Positions 11,452 through 24,790 of a DNA stretch of 64,000 nt are shown piece after piece. A program made the translations under genes and the position numbers. The DNA comes from Rallus limicola (lineage: Eukaryota; Chordata; Aves; Gruiformes; Rallidae). Every line of letters begins with the position of its first letter. Position 1 is the first letter of the stretch. Under the pieces are notes generated by a model. That model saw only the letters and a list, made by a program, of their open reading frames with translations, was not told where the DNA came from and ran no database searches. Where the stretch lies: positions 4,350,558 through 4,414,557 of the forward strand of contig JAKCOZ010000040.1 of the NCBI GenBank assembly GCA_022605955.1, in the 5' to 3' direction.

Positions 11452-14400
11452 GTAAGCTGCATGCAAAGGCAATTCCAGCCCAGAAATGGGGTTTAAATGT
11501 TGTTCGGCTCCTTTCTGCAGAGGGTTGGTTGGACCTTCCCCAGACAAGTTTTATTGACTTGGACACTTGATTTAAGTATTAGTTTCTGATTGATACCCCT
11601 TAACCTGTGTTACTTGAAGTATTGTGTGTGTTCCAGGCTGGCCTCGTGGCCACTCTCCCCACAAATTAATTTAGAGGACCTAGAGTGATGCTTTTGAGAA
11701 GATAAAAGTGGTCCAATAAGCATACTACTTTAAATTTAATTTTTAATGCTGGTCTTCAGAGGGGCTGGAATCAAACCACATTTGAGAGATGTCATGAAGT
11801 GAACTGATACAGAGCTGCAGGGTCTTGTTTACCTGCACCCGAGAATAGTCCTGGGCTTATTTTTTTTTAATTTTAATTTTTTAAAAAAAGAAGTAGCTTT
11901 TAATTTCTGTATCCTGTAGCAATTGTTCTTAAAATACACATCTTGCTGGAGGCCTCTGGTTGAAGCACTAACAGAAGTGGGTCGTGTGGCTGCCTGGCTT
12001 AACCCCGCAGGCGCCTGAGGCCCGTTCAGCCCCGTGCAGATGTGCGAGTGCCGTTAGATCTTTATTTAGCTGCGTCTCGCCCCCAGCTCCATTACCAACT
12101 CCTAGATTCTTCCTAACTAGGAAGTGGGAACCAGGGGAGGGCTGGAGGCTGTGGAGGTGCTGCCCTGTGAGGAGGCTGAGACCGGCACCGTATGCAGGCA
12201 GCAGCAAAACGTTTCAGTGGTGGGTGGTTGTTTCGCCTAATTTTGCCGTTTCCCTCCCCTGGCTTTGCCCAGGTGATGAAGCAAAGGGACTCTCTTCCAG
12301 CGTAGACCTTGGATGGGGCAGAAACATGCTGAGTGTTTTCAAATGGTGTGTAAATACATGGCATCTTCCACTTAAATACATGGCTACAGCAGAGAAGGTC
12401 GTGTTAATCCATGATACTCTGAAATCGGGGTTTTGCTTATTTGGATGGCGAGCTTTAGGGTCTTCTCAGTTGGAGGCGTTTTGGCAGATCTGGAAGGTGG
12501 GCTGGCTTTAACTTGTTGTGTCAGAAAGGGGAGTTGTCTTAGGAAGAAAGAGCCAGTCCCTGTGCTTGGAAGTGCCTCCTTTGAGGCCATGGTCACTCTG
12601 AAAAGTGCTCTTCCTTTTCCAGTCATCAGGAATTACAATTCAGGTTTTGCTCTTGCAGCTTTTTCTTCTTCTAAACGGCTTCTGCTGTTGTGTCTGTGAT
12701 TGTTAATAATTGCAAACTTATGATGATTGCATCCACAGAGAATTATAATTGAAGTTTAAGTTTGGCTTAAAGAGCATCAATTCCACCTTCCCGTGTCTCC
12801 CGTCAGCACGTGTGTATCTCCCTCCCTTTCCCAGCCTTGCTTGCCAGGGGGGTTTGAAGGGCAGGACTCCTGCCAAGCCCAGGAGCCATCTCTGACATTA
12901 GGATCCGAAAATTTTTAATTAAACTTTTTATTATTTTGCCTTTTGATCTCCTTCTCTTGTGATCCACAAGCAAAAGTGGAGTTTCCTGCCACCTTGAAGT
13001 ATCATTAAAGAATTCAGGGTTCAGATGGAGGTGCTCGGGACCCCCCGTCTCCCTTGAGTCCATGATGGGGGTGAACTGGTTGCCAGCAGCAACCCTGTGG
13101 GTGTTAGCTCCTCATCTGTAGGGATGGATCGTGCGTCACCTGCCTGGGTGTGCAGATCCTACTGTGAAAATGATGGTAGCAAAGGGCTTGAGGTATCGTG
13201 GTTAAAGGAGCTCAGGAGATGAGACCTTGGGGGAAAAACAGGTGGCTTGTGTGAAAGAGAAAAGAAAGAGCAAAGATCTGAACAACTTCATAAGGACCAA
13301 AGGATTTTGCATCTGGACCTAGCGACCAGTTCCAGTTGGGAAGCTGGGGAAAGAGGGACAGAGTCCTGTTCAGGCTGCAGCAAAGGCACTGCCTATAATC
13401 AGTTTTCTGAGGAAATACAGCTCTGTTCTTGTTTAAACCCTTTATGGAATGTGTGCATCCCATGAAGGGCATTAGCACACAGTTTTAAACTCTTGAGTGT
13501 CTCCAGGAATGATGATTCGAGTTGAAAGAAGGAAAAAAAAGAAAAGGCTGAAGATATGTTCAGCAGAGCAATGGAGTGGAGGTGGAATGGTTTGTAAAGT
13601 GATCCCTGACAAGTAATGCAATTAATTATACACTTAAAGGCAGTTAAAAACACTAAATACCAGCCGGGAGAGAAGAGCATTATCTACTCTGCATATAGAA
13701 ACGATGATTTCAATTTGAGCTGCCTGGAGTTGAAATTTTGCTCAATGCTAACGTGTTTATTTTAAGGCTTCAAGCAAATTTCTGCACGTTCCAGGGGGGA
13801 GGTTTCCTGAGCAACCACCCTGCCACGGCTCAGCCTCTAGTGCTGCTGAGGAGGATTAGTGCTTCGGGCATCTTGTGAGGAGGTGATGTGCCCTAGACAT
13901 TCTAACTTGGAGGAAGGAGAAAGAAGAATCAGGTGGCTAATCTCTTCAGAGGGAAGTTCAAATAGGAAGGACATATTAAAGCTTTAAGCTTGATATAACT
14001 GGTTTTTTTGAACTCTATTCTTTGTTTTGCCAGAGATGGACATTAAATTCTGTAAGAGAAAATTAATCTGTTTAAGGAAAAGCAGAAATTGGCCCACGTT
14101 TTATAGCTATCGTGTTTAAGATGATAAAGAAGAGCTGTTTTGTGGCTTTGAGAAGCCCATTTCTATCAGATTTATAGTTCTGTGGAAGTTTTTGTGACTG
14201 CAGTGGTCATTCAGAGGTCATTCAAGCCCTTTTTTGATTTGGAGGATCTGCATCAGCAAAGTTCCTCATGCCTTGACTCAGTGGTGACTTCATGAGAAGG
14301 GTCTGAAGGGAGCTCGATCCATCTTCCCACTGTGTCTCTGCTCCAGTCCCACGTGACACTGTTTGGGAGAGGCCCTTCTTTGTTTCTTGGTGACTTTCCA

Positions 14401-15289
14401 AGACAGTGGAAGAACAGGAGTTGACCTCCAAACCCGCCTTGCTAGACCTTTGCTGTAATGACCTGGTGATCCACAATGCCGTGTGCTATACTTTGTCCCC
14501 AGGTTCATCCGAGCTCCCCAGTCTGCCCGTGGGCAGCGCTTGCGTAGGGATTGGTGCCTTGGCTTCTGGTGCTGCTTTGTTGTGCATCATGAGGCCATCT
14601 TTCTTTGAACTGGTTTTTGGTTTTAGTGTAGTAACCGAAGCGTGTTTTGACCTAGAAGTGCTCAGGAGACCTCCTGGAAGCAGTCTGAGATAGATGGTGC
14701 TTTCAGGTAATTGCCTTTTGTCTCAGATCAATGTTTGCAGTTGCACCTTGTGTGATGTATGACCTTGTCATGATGGCTCAAAGGCTAAGTATGTTATGAC
14801 GTTATCTTTTAATCTAATTAAATTTTTCTTCAGAAATTTTGGGTCACAAATCTTAAGCGTAGGTCTGGGCCATATTTGCTCGTTCCACATTAGGCTGGCA
14901 GGCATCTGCTTCCATCCCTAATTGAGTTATGTACCACAGCAGTGCTGCCGCTGCGGACAGCAGAGGGTGATGGGCCATCGCAGTGTCATTTCTGTTCATC
15001 TCATGGCTCCTTTTTCCCTTTCTTTGGTTAAAGAGTCCATTGAGGTTGAAATCTGTGTGCTGCTGCTTCTGTCTTCTCATTGTGTAAAAGGAGTAGTTTT
15101 CATCTTACACAAACCACACGCCTCTCCTAACAGCAGCAAAGCGTTTCGCAGGTGTGAGCAACAGGCCTTTAGCGGGGGACGTGTGGAACTGCCTTGTGCT
15201 CCCATTTTTCATGGTGAAAACACAGGCAAAAAGCCAAAATACCCACAGATCCCCAAACAAATTCAGCTGGCAGGATCCGTTCCCAACCT

Positions 15290-15452
15290 CTGTCATACAG
15301 AACTGCAGAGCTGTAAGGGTGGGAAGGGACCTCCAGAGCAGATTGGGTCCAACCCCCGGCCAGAGCAGGGTCCCTAGGACAGGTCACACAGGTCGGTGTC
15401 CAGACGGGGCTGGAATCTCTCCAGAGAAGGAGACTCCACACCCCCTGGGCAT
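15290..15452 (-). repeat. CR1 LINE 3' end
   Basis: Antisense CR1: a degenerate 3' terminus 'CATACAGAACTGCAGAGC', then 'GGGTGGGAAGGGACCTCCAG', 'GGGTCCCTAGGACAGGTCAC', 'GAGAAGGAGACTCCACACC' and 'CCCTGGGCA', where similarity ends. It is close in type to the copy at 37.8 kb. Confidence 0.92.
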
Positions 15453-18400
15453 TGATGAATTGGGAGGAAGACAAGGGAATTATCAAGCCAACCATGGCTT
15501 GATGGATGATTTTACTGTTGAATCTTGTGGTTGTCCCAGCATTTTCAAGCCCACTGACCTGAAGGGAATGGGAAATCGTTGTGATCAGCCCTAATTGCAG
15601 AAGAGAATCGTGACAGGTCGGTACGGTGGTTGCTATGGAAGCAACTGATTTTTCTCATGCTTCTCTTGGGAGGTCAGGGCTGGCTTCATCCCTACTGAGA
15701 GATGGAAACAGCTTCAGAGCAAAGTCCTGAATTAGTCCTTCAAAATGTAATCCTACCAAATAAACCAAACCAACCAAAACTGGGATTCTGAGAGGAATAA
15801 TGAAGGTGGATGTAGTTTGAGCTGTGTATCTGTTTGAGATTAGCCAGGGACCATTCGCTGTTGGGTTTGCTGCACACTGAACGTTGTGCCTGGGGTCACT
15901 GAGGGTTTGTCAAACCTTGTTAAAGGGGAGATGCTCAGGAGAACAATGGAGAACAGCACCAATTCTATACACCATGGCCATATGTTTTACCTGTTAAATA
16001 GCTTAGATGACATGGTATTCTTGAAGCTCCCTGGTGTGATCTCTTAACCACCTTCCCTTTACAACCTAGTTCTCGGTTTAATCTACCTGAAGGAAAGGAC
16101 AGGCTTTAAGTGATCCACATTCTGTTTATGTGAAGAGGTGTCCAACTTGGAAGTGTGATGGCTATTGCCAAAGCATTTAACCTGCATGGCCCTGAAGTGT
16201 GTTGCACATCAGATACTTGATTTAGCAGCCTGGCACCTTTGCCTGCTGGTCCGGATGGATCCCAAGGAGCCTTACGAGTTGTTTTGCCTCATCAATCAAG
16301 AGTGCCTGCTTTCAGCTGGCCTGTGGGAAACAGGAGATATTTTGTGCTAATACTTTGGCTTACTGAATATTTATGGCTTTCTGTCTTGCCAGAAAGTCAA
16401 TATGTACACGAGCACACCAACCCTGTTGATTTTGAAACTGTCATTGATGGGCCTGCAAGGATCAGCATAGACCTTCCTCTTCTTCCACGTGTGAGCGGAT
16501 GTGAGTGGGTGCTTGATAGGAGACTTTCTTAAATGGCTAGAGCATCAGAGGTTTTCCCTGTACTATGTGCTTAACCCTTTCCATTGCTGATGGGCAAGGT
16601 CAGACTTGTTGACCTTGGGTGACTCCTGGCAGAGGAGTTTCCTCTTCTGGTTTATTATTTTTTTAAACAAGGACAGTCTGCCGCTGCAGCTCGGGCAGTG
16701 TGGCTGTGAAAGCATAATGGCCTTTGAAGCAAGGTACTTAGAGTTCCATGGATCAGGAACCAGTTGTGTTGGGATGCTGATGTGTGCAGGGTTTGTCTGC
16801 AGTACTGGTGTGCCACCGGCCAGGTGACTGGATTTGCACCATGAGCTTATTTGCCTCTTATATCACAATGGATGCTTGTTAAGTGTTTTGCACAGATTTT
16901 AGCTAACAAACAGTATTTGAAGGGAGTATTTGTTCTTTTCTGATTGGGAATCTCATTAAAAAAGCCCTCTGCATCAATGTGAGTGTAAGATACCGTCCTC
17001 AAACCTGCCTGGAGTGAAATGGCAGTTCAGAGAGCTATAAAATACATACCCAACAACTTTACTTCAGAGCCAGGACCTTCGATCGGTCAGTGTCTGGCAA
17101 GAGGTTGGATGTTCAGAGCTGGGAGAACAGCCCATGTGTATGATCTGGTGAGAGTTTAGAGAGAAATGAATTGTGTCTCCGCTGTCCGTCGGTGGGGGTC
17201 TTACTGCTCCCCACAATGTCCTTAACACGTTAAGGACCTCAGGAGCCTTTTCAGGGATCTACATGTAATCCTGCTTGTACGAAATGTTCAGCTCACTTGG
17301 GCTCATATTTATGGTACTTGTGGCCTTTTCATTATATGTGTGTTCAGCTACTTGGCACCAAATATCCTCTCATTTCCCCCATTCCCTTTTCTAAGGTCCT
17401 TCAGTGGGAGCTGAAATCCAGGAAAGCTCATCCCCAGCCCCGCTCTTGGAGGGTCCTCTTTAAAATCCAGACCATGAGTACATGGAATCAGATGTTCTGA
17501 GAGCGTTGGGATCCCATGGACCACTTCAGTTTGGTTTCCAGTTAAAAATAGCTGTCTTTGTGAGGGTCGGCTTGAAGGGATATTGAAGGGCAGCAGCAGC
17601 AGGGGCAGCGGGAAGGGCTGGTTTGGAAGAAATAGTTCCATGTGGTGCAGAGGAAGATTGCTTTGGTTTGCATCTTTTTGGTAAAGGAAACTCCTGTGGA
17701 AGTGGCACAAGAGGCTGAGTGGGATTACTGGTGATTTGGTTGTGGAAGTTACTGGATAGAGTGGCAACAGCCCCTGTAAAAGCAGAGCTGGAGCAGACCA
17801 CGGGCACAGGTTGGGTTGGAGCTGCTGTTTACACCTCCCTAGCTCGGACTTCCCCCATCATTGGTTAAATTTTTTACAATCTCTTACTGATGTAAACAAG
17901 ACTCATGAAAAAGATCTTCCATTCCCTCTGAGATGAGCAGGGGATGTGCAGAAACAGCCAAGGGCATTTTACAAATACAGCTCAAGAGTATCCAGAACAA
18001 TTTGAAGCAGACGTATGTGATGAGGGGAGAGTCAGGTCCCGTGGAGAGGGGGAAGTTGTTGGGTAAAACTCAGTGGCTACGGGATTGAAGAGCAAACTCA
18101 CCAATGGCATCTTTCAGTTCTGGTGGTCCTTGGACTCCCTCTTTCCATGTAACTTGTTTTCTCTGCTCATTTATGAATTTTTAAGACAAATCAGATTCAT
18201 ATTGCGGCAAGTTCTGTGACAGGTGCCACTAAACAGCCTCTTCCCTGGTTCTTGTGTGCCAGACACTTGCTGAAATAGATTTTAGATGTAATTTAAATTG
18301 TTTTCAGAGCCTGGATTTGGAAACAAAAGTATAACGATTAAACCAAAAATACTCTCTGGAGTAAAGACACGTTCTTAGTGCCTCCCAGGGGCGCTCCCCT

Positions 18401-19789
18401 GCACTGTTTATCTGAAAGATTAGGTGATGGTAGCTATCAAACAAGTCCCAGAATTACAAAATAAATCCTAAAAGAAATTTCATTTGCTTGTAAGCAATTG
18501 CAGCTGAAATATGTGGCATGTTTCATTATGGGATCTGAAAGGACGGAGCAGGAGCAGCATTTTGAAATGATGATGTTCTAAAACACCCCGTGTTTTCTTG
18601 AAAAGAGCAAATCTAATACCTGTGCTTATAAAATGATAGATTTGAGTTTCAGGGAAATGCTCTGAACATTTATCAGCACTCAGGAATTCCTTCCTACTGC
18701 GTATAACATTAACAGAGGGAGTAGAGCTGACCCTTTCCAAAAGACCAAGGCTTCTCTATAGGTGAGACATCTGAGGGAGCTGCTGGGATCCCTAAAATTG
18801 CTCCAAAAGGGCCTAAATCAGGTACATTCTGGGGTGAATTGCAGAGATCTTCTGACACATTTGAAGTGGGTTGCGTTTTGTGAAGGGGGAAAGGATCAGA
18901 GCTGGTGCATTGCTTGTCAAGCTCGGGTTATAATGCTTCTGATTTGCATTTTCTACAGTTCAGTTAAAAAACCCCTTAACTGAAAAGGATGACAGGAGTA
19001 GCTGGCAAGCGTGGAGGTGTGAGCTGCTGAGATCTGGTGTGCCTCTGGATGCTGAATTATGTTTAAAAATAAAAAGGCAAGAAAGAATCAATTAATGATT
19101 ACTTATTACTAATATTTGGCAGTTGTTCTTGTGCTGTCGGATGGGCCAGGCGCTCATCAGAGCGATGCTCTGCCTTCTGCATCCGCAGCCCCGCTGGCCT
19201 TACGCAGATCAATCCCCGCTCCCCACCCTCCTCCCCATGGACCCATCAATCTTTGAACCCAGCCCCTCAATCTCTTCCTCTCCAGGCTTTTCTGTCCCAC
19301 AGACTGTCCTTCCTTTGGCAGCACAAAGTGACCTCCCCAGCGTTGCAGACCCCTGACCAAATTAACCTCCTCTTGTCACCCTGTCCATCCCCTCCTCCTG
19401 TGGCATCTGTTCCAGGGTAATTCAATCCAGAAGCGAAATAAGTAAAAAATCATAGTACACTCCTCAAGGGCCAGAAATGGAGAAGTCACAGATTCTTGAT
19501 TCCCTGTTTCTTCTACTTTGTCTTCTCCTCTCAGACACATTGCATCAACGATGGATTTTTGGATATAGTTGTTTTCCCATTACCACACAGACCGGACTTC
19601 TCATAAGGGACCATTGGGCACGGGTACAGCTTGAGTGGGTGATGCTGCTCTGGGACTTTGCTTCCCTCCTTGTGACTCAGTGCTGGGAATGGGAAGCTCT
19701 TGCTCCTGTTTGTTCCACTTTGGGATTGCTCTGTAAGCCTGCAGGCTTTGAGTTACTGTTCCCAGCATTCTGCTGTGCTGATAGATAAA

Positions 19790-19813
19790 ACCTCCAGATA
19801 GACCTCCAGATAG
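19790..19813 (+). repeat. 12-bp perfect tandem duplication
   Basis: Two adjacent identical copies of ACCTCCAGATAG. It is probably a replication-slippage product and lies within an intron. Confidence 0.85.
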
Positions 19814-20530
19814 CCTAAACACATGTGCTGTTTCTATCTGAAAGAACAACATGTTTCACATCTCCATGGGAGCTTTTATTTATGTCTGTCTCTCAGTGCT
19901 GCAGTTCCATGTCTCTTCTGAAGATTAAGGACTAAAACAGAGAAGTGGCCTTTAATAGAGCTTCTTGGTGACTCTGCCTAAAATTCAATTGCATATCTCA
20001 TGTAATCTTTTGAACATTGGGGTTTTTTTCCATCACTTCCTAGAGGTTCCCATCAATTTCTGTATAGCTCACCACAAAAGAATCTGAATGTCTTATTTTC
20101 AAGTTCATTTGGTTTTGTGGTGCCAAGTAAGGCTTGCTGCTTACATTTTTCTTACCATCCCCACCAACCAAACCTGTGCTGCTTGAACAAATTACTTCTC
20201 CTTCCCACCAGGCTACAACTTCAGAGGCTAATCTGTCTTGGAGCTGTTGGTGGGGTTTTATTTATGTTATTAGAAGTAAGCAATTGGCCACAGTGTGTTT
20301 GTACTCTGCGGGCTCTATCTGGGATGAAGGGCCTTGGAGTATTGGCAAACATCTAGTAAATCTCTCTTGGTTTTGACTCTGACCTGTGGAACACTGACTC
20401 CGGGTTTGGAGCACTTGCTTTGAAGTGAAACACAACAAATAACAAGTGGGGAGATGTTTCTTTATGAAATTGCTCCCTGCAAAGGGATGACATTGCTAGT
20501 GAGATTTGGAAGTTGGGAGCAGTAAATTAC

Positions 20531-21158
20531 AGAGGCCCAGGATGGTGAGGGTTGGAAGGACTTCTGGAGATCGCTCAGTCCAACCCCTGACAGAGCAAGG
20601 TCACCTCGAGCAGGATGGCATCCAGAATCATCATGGCTTTGGGATCTCCCCAGAGAAGGAGACTCCCCACCCTCTCTGGGCAGCCTGTCCCAGGGCTTGG
20701 GCACCCACAGACAGTTTTTCTTAAGGTTTTTCTCATGTTCAGACAGAATTTCTCCTGTTCCACTTTGTGCCCGTTGCCCCTTGTCTGTCACTGGGCACGC
20801 TGAGGAGAGTCTGGCCCCATCCTTTGACACCCCCTTTAGATACTGATCGGTGTTGATGAGATCTCTTCTCAGTCTTCTCCAGACTGAACAGCCCCAGCTC
20901 TCCCAGCCTTCCCTCCCACCAGAGATGCTTCAGTCCTTCATCATCCTCATACCCTCACAGGACTCTCTCCAGCAGCTCCCCATCTGTCCCTATCTGGGAG
21001 CCCAGCCGTGGACACCCAGCTCCAGCTGTGGCCTCAGAGCAGAGGGGAGGAGAACTTCTTACGTCCTTCTTACAGTGAGGGTCCCAGAGCTGGACCCAGC
21101 ACTCGAGGTGCAGCCTCACTAGTGCTGAGTACAAGGGCACAATCGACTCCCTGGACCT
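20531..21158 (-). repeat. CR1 LINE, longest fragment in the window
   Basis: About 630 bp of antisense CR1. Read on the + strand it has 'GGTGAGGGTTGGAAGGAC', 'GAGAAGGAGACTCCCCACCC', 'GGGCAGCCTGTCCCAGGGC', 'GTTGCCCCTTGTCTGTCAC', 'TCTTCTCCAGACTGAACAGC', 'GAGCTGGACCCAGCACTCGA' and 'GTGCAGCCTCACTAGTGCTG'. This reaches into the end of the reverse-transcriptase ORF on the complementary strand. The open frames seen across it on both strands are by-products of the repeat. Confidence 0.93.
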
Positions 21159-22419
21159 AAAACCAAAAGAGAGACTAATCCAGTACCATTGTGCTTTTCT
21201 TGAGGTTGGAGTTACCTGCACTTTGAAAGCCACATTCCAATAAAATAATGACTGGTTCTGCACTAGCTGCAGTGCTCTTGGAGCTCTGGATCCCCTGTGG
21301 CATGAGCAGCGTCTCGCTGAGACATTGGGGATAGTTGTTACCCTCTGTATCATCCGTGTTCTTATACCGTGACCTGGGAGAAGCTCGTGATTTTATTTTG
21401 CAGGTGAAAGGCAGCTTTGTGCCCCTCGGAGATACTTTAGGAGCAGTATAAAAGAGGGGGGGTGGTTTAAGGGCAAGGTTAAGCCCAGCCTCCGAGGAGC
21501 AAGTTGTTCGGTTTGGTTTGGTTTGGGAGCAGTTCCTAATGCTGAGCTGAAGGAAACCTGCTGTGCCCAGTGCCCTGGCATCATCCCTGCATCCTCCCTT
21601 GGGCGGGCAGCGCTGGGACAGGCTGATTTCCCTCGTGCCAAGGTGCACAGGTCAGCCTGGTTCAAGTGTTATGGATACTGGGTGTTGGGAAGCCGGGGTG
21701 GGGAATGTATAATGGATTCCTAATCGTGATGAACAGAGTCGTGTCCTACACGCAGATATCTGGATAAACCCAAAGAGTCTACTTTTTTAAAAGAGAAAAA
21801 ATAACCTTGGAAATAAAAACCTATATAATTTCCATTTTACATAAAAGTATCTGCTCTGGATTTGACTCCCAGAGACAGCAAATGCCCACGGATGGAATGT
21901 GGGTGGTCAGCAGTTCAGAAAATTGGGCCATCCGTCTAAATTTGTCTCTCCTTTAAATCTATCCTGTTCCTGTCAGCGTTGTATAAAGCAGTACAATAGG
22001 GATTCGATAACTTAGAAGACAGCTTCTATTATCATACCATATCATCCCTTTTCATAACGATGAAGTCACCGTGTAAGGATGGCTCCAGATGCTCATCTCC
22101 TAGGGTTGATGGAGCTCGGGAGTGCAGGCGCCGTTGCACGTGTGATGCTCTGGGGTTTTAATTTGCAGGTGAGACACCAAAAAATTGCTCTTAAGTTTCT
22201 GTGAGACGCACGTTGTGAGTATGTAAACAGGAGCTTCTGGAATTAAGCAGCTGGCTTAAAGTTTCTGCAGCCTCCTGCATGCCCCAGATTCCATGATTTG
22301 TGGGCTTGGGGTGGTTATCAAAAAACAAAACTTAAAGTAATATCTTATTATACCAGAGCTTCAGGCTGAGCACTGGAGAACCCCCGAGCCAGGACAGAGC
22401 TGTGAAATTGAGATGGGCT

Positions 22420-22500
22420 CTTTTCCAGATTGTACATTATCAGATGAATAATTAACTGGAGACTAATTGCAGATCCTAATTAGACTCCTACAACTGCACC
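22420..22500. promoter_or_regulatory. Candidate homeodomain-site cluster
   Basis: Within about 60 bp there are several TAATT cores: AATAATTAAC, ACTAATTGC and CCTAATTAGAC, together with TACATTATC. The spacing is regular (about 15-20 bp between cores). The block lies about 900 bp before window exon 2, outside recognisable repeats. A/T-rich sequence gives such cores by chance, so this is a weak inference. Confidence 0.25.
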
Positions 22501-23380
22501 AAACACAGTATTGCTTTAAGGTGGAAAGAACTTGACCTTCAGGCGTTCACAGCGCTGCTGGTGTGAGCAGGGAAGGGCCTGATGTTGAGATCCCGACTTG
22601 GCTTTGTGATGCTGGGAGTCAAAAACCTCCACTCAGTTTTGGTTTCCAGAAAGAGATTTGGAAATGGCAGCCTGCACACCCAGCCTTTATCCAGGTGGGC
22701 ATTGCTAGCTGGAAGCTGGCCCATGCTGCTCTCCCTACTGAAGGAGGGGGAAAAAAATCATGAAAAAAATTATCCAGATTGTTGGTTTTGTCCAGTTTTG
22801 TAGACTTGATGGGGAATTGGCTGGTGGACTTTGTGCTCTCTGGTGGCGGGGTGGTGCCTGCAGAGCATTGCTTCGTACGGTACTGTCAGTAGGTCAGAAG
22901 CAGTGGATGCCTGGGGAGGATGCACATGGATTTTCTGTCCCATCCTTTGCCATTAGCCACTTGGTAGCACAGGGCAGCTGCTGTGCATCCCATGGAGTGC
23001 TCCTGTGCACATAGCCTTGGGTAAATTCTATGTGAGACAAGAGAGGGATCACTCTCCCTTCTCCTTTGGTGGTCCCTGATATCTTATTTCCTGGGTATTG
23101 CTGGTCCAGGGTGGCTGCCCTGCATCCATGGGAGGTGCTGAGGATGAGTAGTGAGGAGAGGAACTGCAGCAAAAATGGGCAGGAGCAAGCACTGACAGCT
23201 GGGGCAATGCAGAACCCAGGGTTAATGACCAGCATAGAAATAAAACAGATCTGAAAAACATGAATAACCCGAAAATGGGATAATGACATTGGGGCATGAA
23301 AAGTTGGTGGCGTTCTCCTGGTAAAAACACTGAGCCTAGGTGAAGAACTCCCATCTAAATCTCTTTTTCTTCCCCTTTAG

Positions 23381-23529
23381 GTGATACGGAGCAGGAGCTG
23401 GGACCCCCTCCATCCGTAGATGAGGCAGCAAACACACTCATGACTCGCCTGGGCTTCCTCCTCGGAGAGAAAGTCACAGAGGTACAGCCAGGGCCCCAGT
23501 ACAGCATGGAGGTGCAGGATGAGAACCAG
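23381..23529 (+). CDS. TANC2: TANC2 coding exon, window exon 2
   Basis: This 149-bp exon lies between CCCCTTTAG and GTACGG. It takes one base from the previous exon to make Gly, then has 49 complete codons and ends in phase 0. The peptide runs [20 protein letters not shown] and continues to a highly recognisable [10 protein letters not shown], ending with EVQDENQ. The [20 protein letters not shown] block is typical of the TANC family N-terminal region, and the whole fits TANC2. No catalytic motif is present. The segment looks like a short helical element between disordered stretches. It joins SSAVTQR of the next exon directly. Confidence 0.95.
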
Positions 23530-24440
23530 GTACGGCCCCTCCAGTCCTTCCTGCCTGCCCAGCAGTAACCACTCGGTGTATGATCCAAACTCAGTGTCTT
23601 GAGCGAGCGCTTATTTTCTAATTACACGGCAGCAGAGTGTCTCATCATGGTGAAATAATGGTAATGAGGTAAAAGGTTGTATCTCCTCGTTAACCAGTGA
23701 AGCATCGTCACGGTGCAGCAGGGCATGTTTCAGGGATCTGCTGCTGGGTGATCGAGCTTCTGTCGTTGTTCTGTTTCTCCCGTCGTGGTGGGAGTGGGTA
23801 GTGGTTCTAATCAGATTATAGTGACCAAAATAATCTGGATTTCCACGGCATCTTATATGGGATATTTCAGAAGCACTTCAGCAGTGTTACATAAAGGCTC
23901 ACAGTGTCATGGAAAGGAGAGGTAAGTACTGATAGCCTGGTTTCAGATGCTCCCAGGCTTTGCCTGTCCCTGCTGAACAAGGTGATTTCATGCTTGAAAA
24001 CAGGTACAGAAAGGAAATCATGAAATCTTTGTGGTGATGAGGTGTTACACCCCCTCTGGCTGGCTGAAAAGCGAAATAGCAAAAAAGCTTAGGGCTACAG
24101 TGTAGGTTTTGTGAAGGCTGCCTGAGATTCTTTCTTCTTCCTTCTCCTCAAGCCTGGACAATACCCCCGCTCCAGCAGTGATGTGGAGATGAAACTGGGA
24201 GACAGTTTCTCCTTTTTTTTTAATTTTACATTGACAGATGCATTACGCACTATGTAGGGGAAGAGTATGAAACTCAGAAGCCTACTTCTGATTCTCTTTT
24301 AACTGAGTCATGGCATGACTCTGCACAAGTCACTTGGATATTGAATGTCTGCTTAATTCAGAGGACCTGACCTAAAGTCCTAAATTCCTCATAAAAAGAG
24401 TCAGTGAGAAGTGGCAGCCGGGAAGAATCCTCAACACAGA

Positions 24441-24790
24441 AAAGACATGGACCTGTTGGGTCTTGAGAGGAGGCCACAGAGATAATCCAAGGGCTGGAGC
24501 ATCTGGAGATAGGCTGAGAAGGTTGGAGTGGCTCAACCTGGAGAAGAGAAGGCTCTGGGGAGACCTTAGAGTGCCTTCTAGTCCTTCCAGAGGCTCCAGG
24601 AAAGATGGGGACACACTAAAAGAAGGTAGATTTAGACTAGATATGAGGAAGAAATGTTTTATCCTGAGGGTGGTGATGTGCTGGCACAGGTTGCCCAGAG
24701 AGGCGGTGGATGCCCCATTCCTGGAAACATTGAAGGTCAGGGTGGACAAGGCTCTCAGCAGCCTCCCCTAGCTGAGGATGCCTGGGCTCA
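24441..24790 (+). repeat. CR1 LINE 3' region
   Basis: Sense CR1: 'GACATGGACCTGTTGGGTCT', 'GAGAAGAGAAGGCTCTGGGG', 'AGATATGAGGAAGAAATG', 'GCTGGCACAGGTTGCCCAGA', 'GTGGATGCCCCATTCCTGG'. The extreme 3' tail with GGTCCCTTCCAACC is not evident. Confidence 0.92.

Larger units (their letters stand above)
11452..23380 (+). other. TANC2: TANC2 intron 1 of window
   Basis: This is the longest complete intron here, 11.9 kb, with donor GTAAGC and acceptor CCCCTTTAG. Two CR1 copies (15.3 and 20.5-21.2 kb) are the only interspersed repeats I can name. A 12-bp tandem duplication lies at 19790-19813 and a homeodomain-motif-rich block at 22.42-22.50 kb. Open frames such as those near 12.0-12.5, 15.15-15.6 and 21.2-21.6 kb are not supported by splice sites or protein similarity, and some lie inside CR1. 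Confidence 0.85.

Noticed and set aside
20462..21122. Several overlapping open frames on both strands
   Set aside because: They lie within or along a long CR1 fragment and follow its composition.
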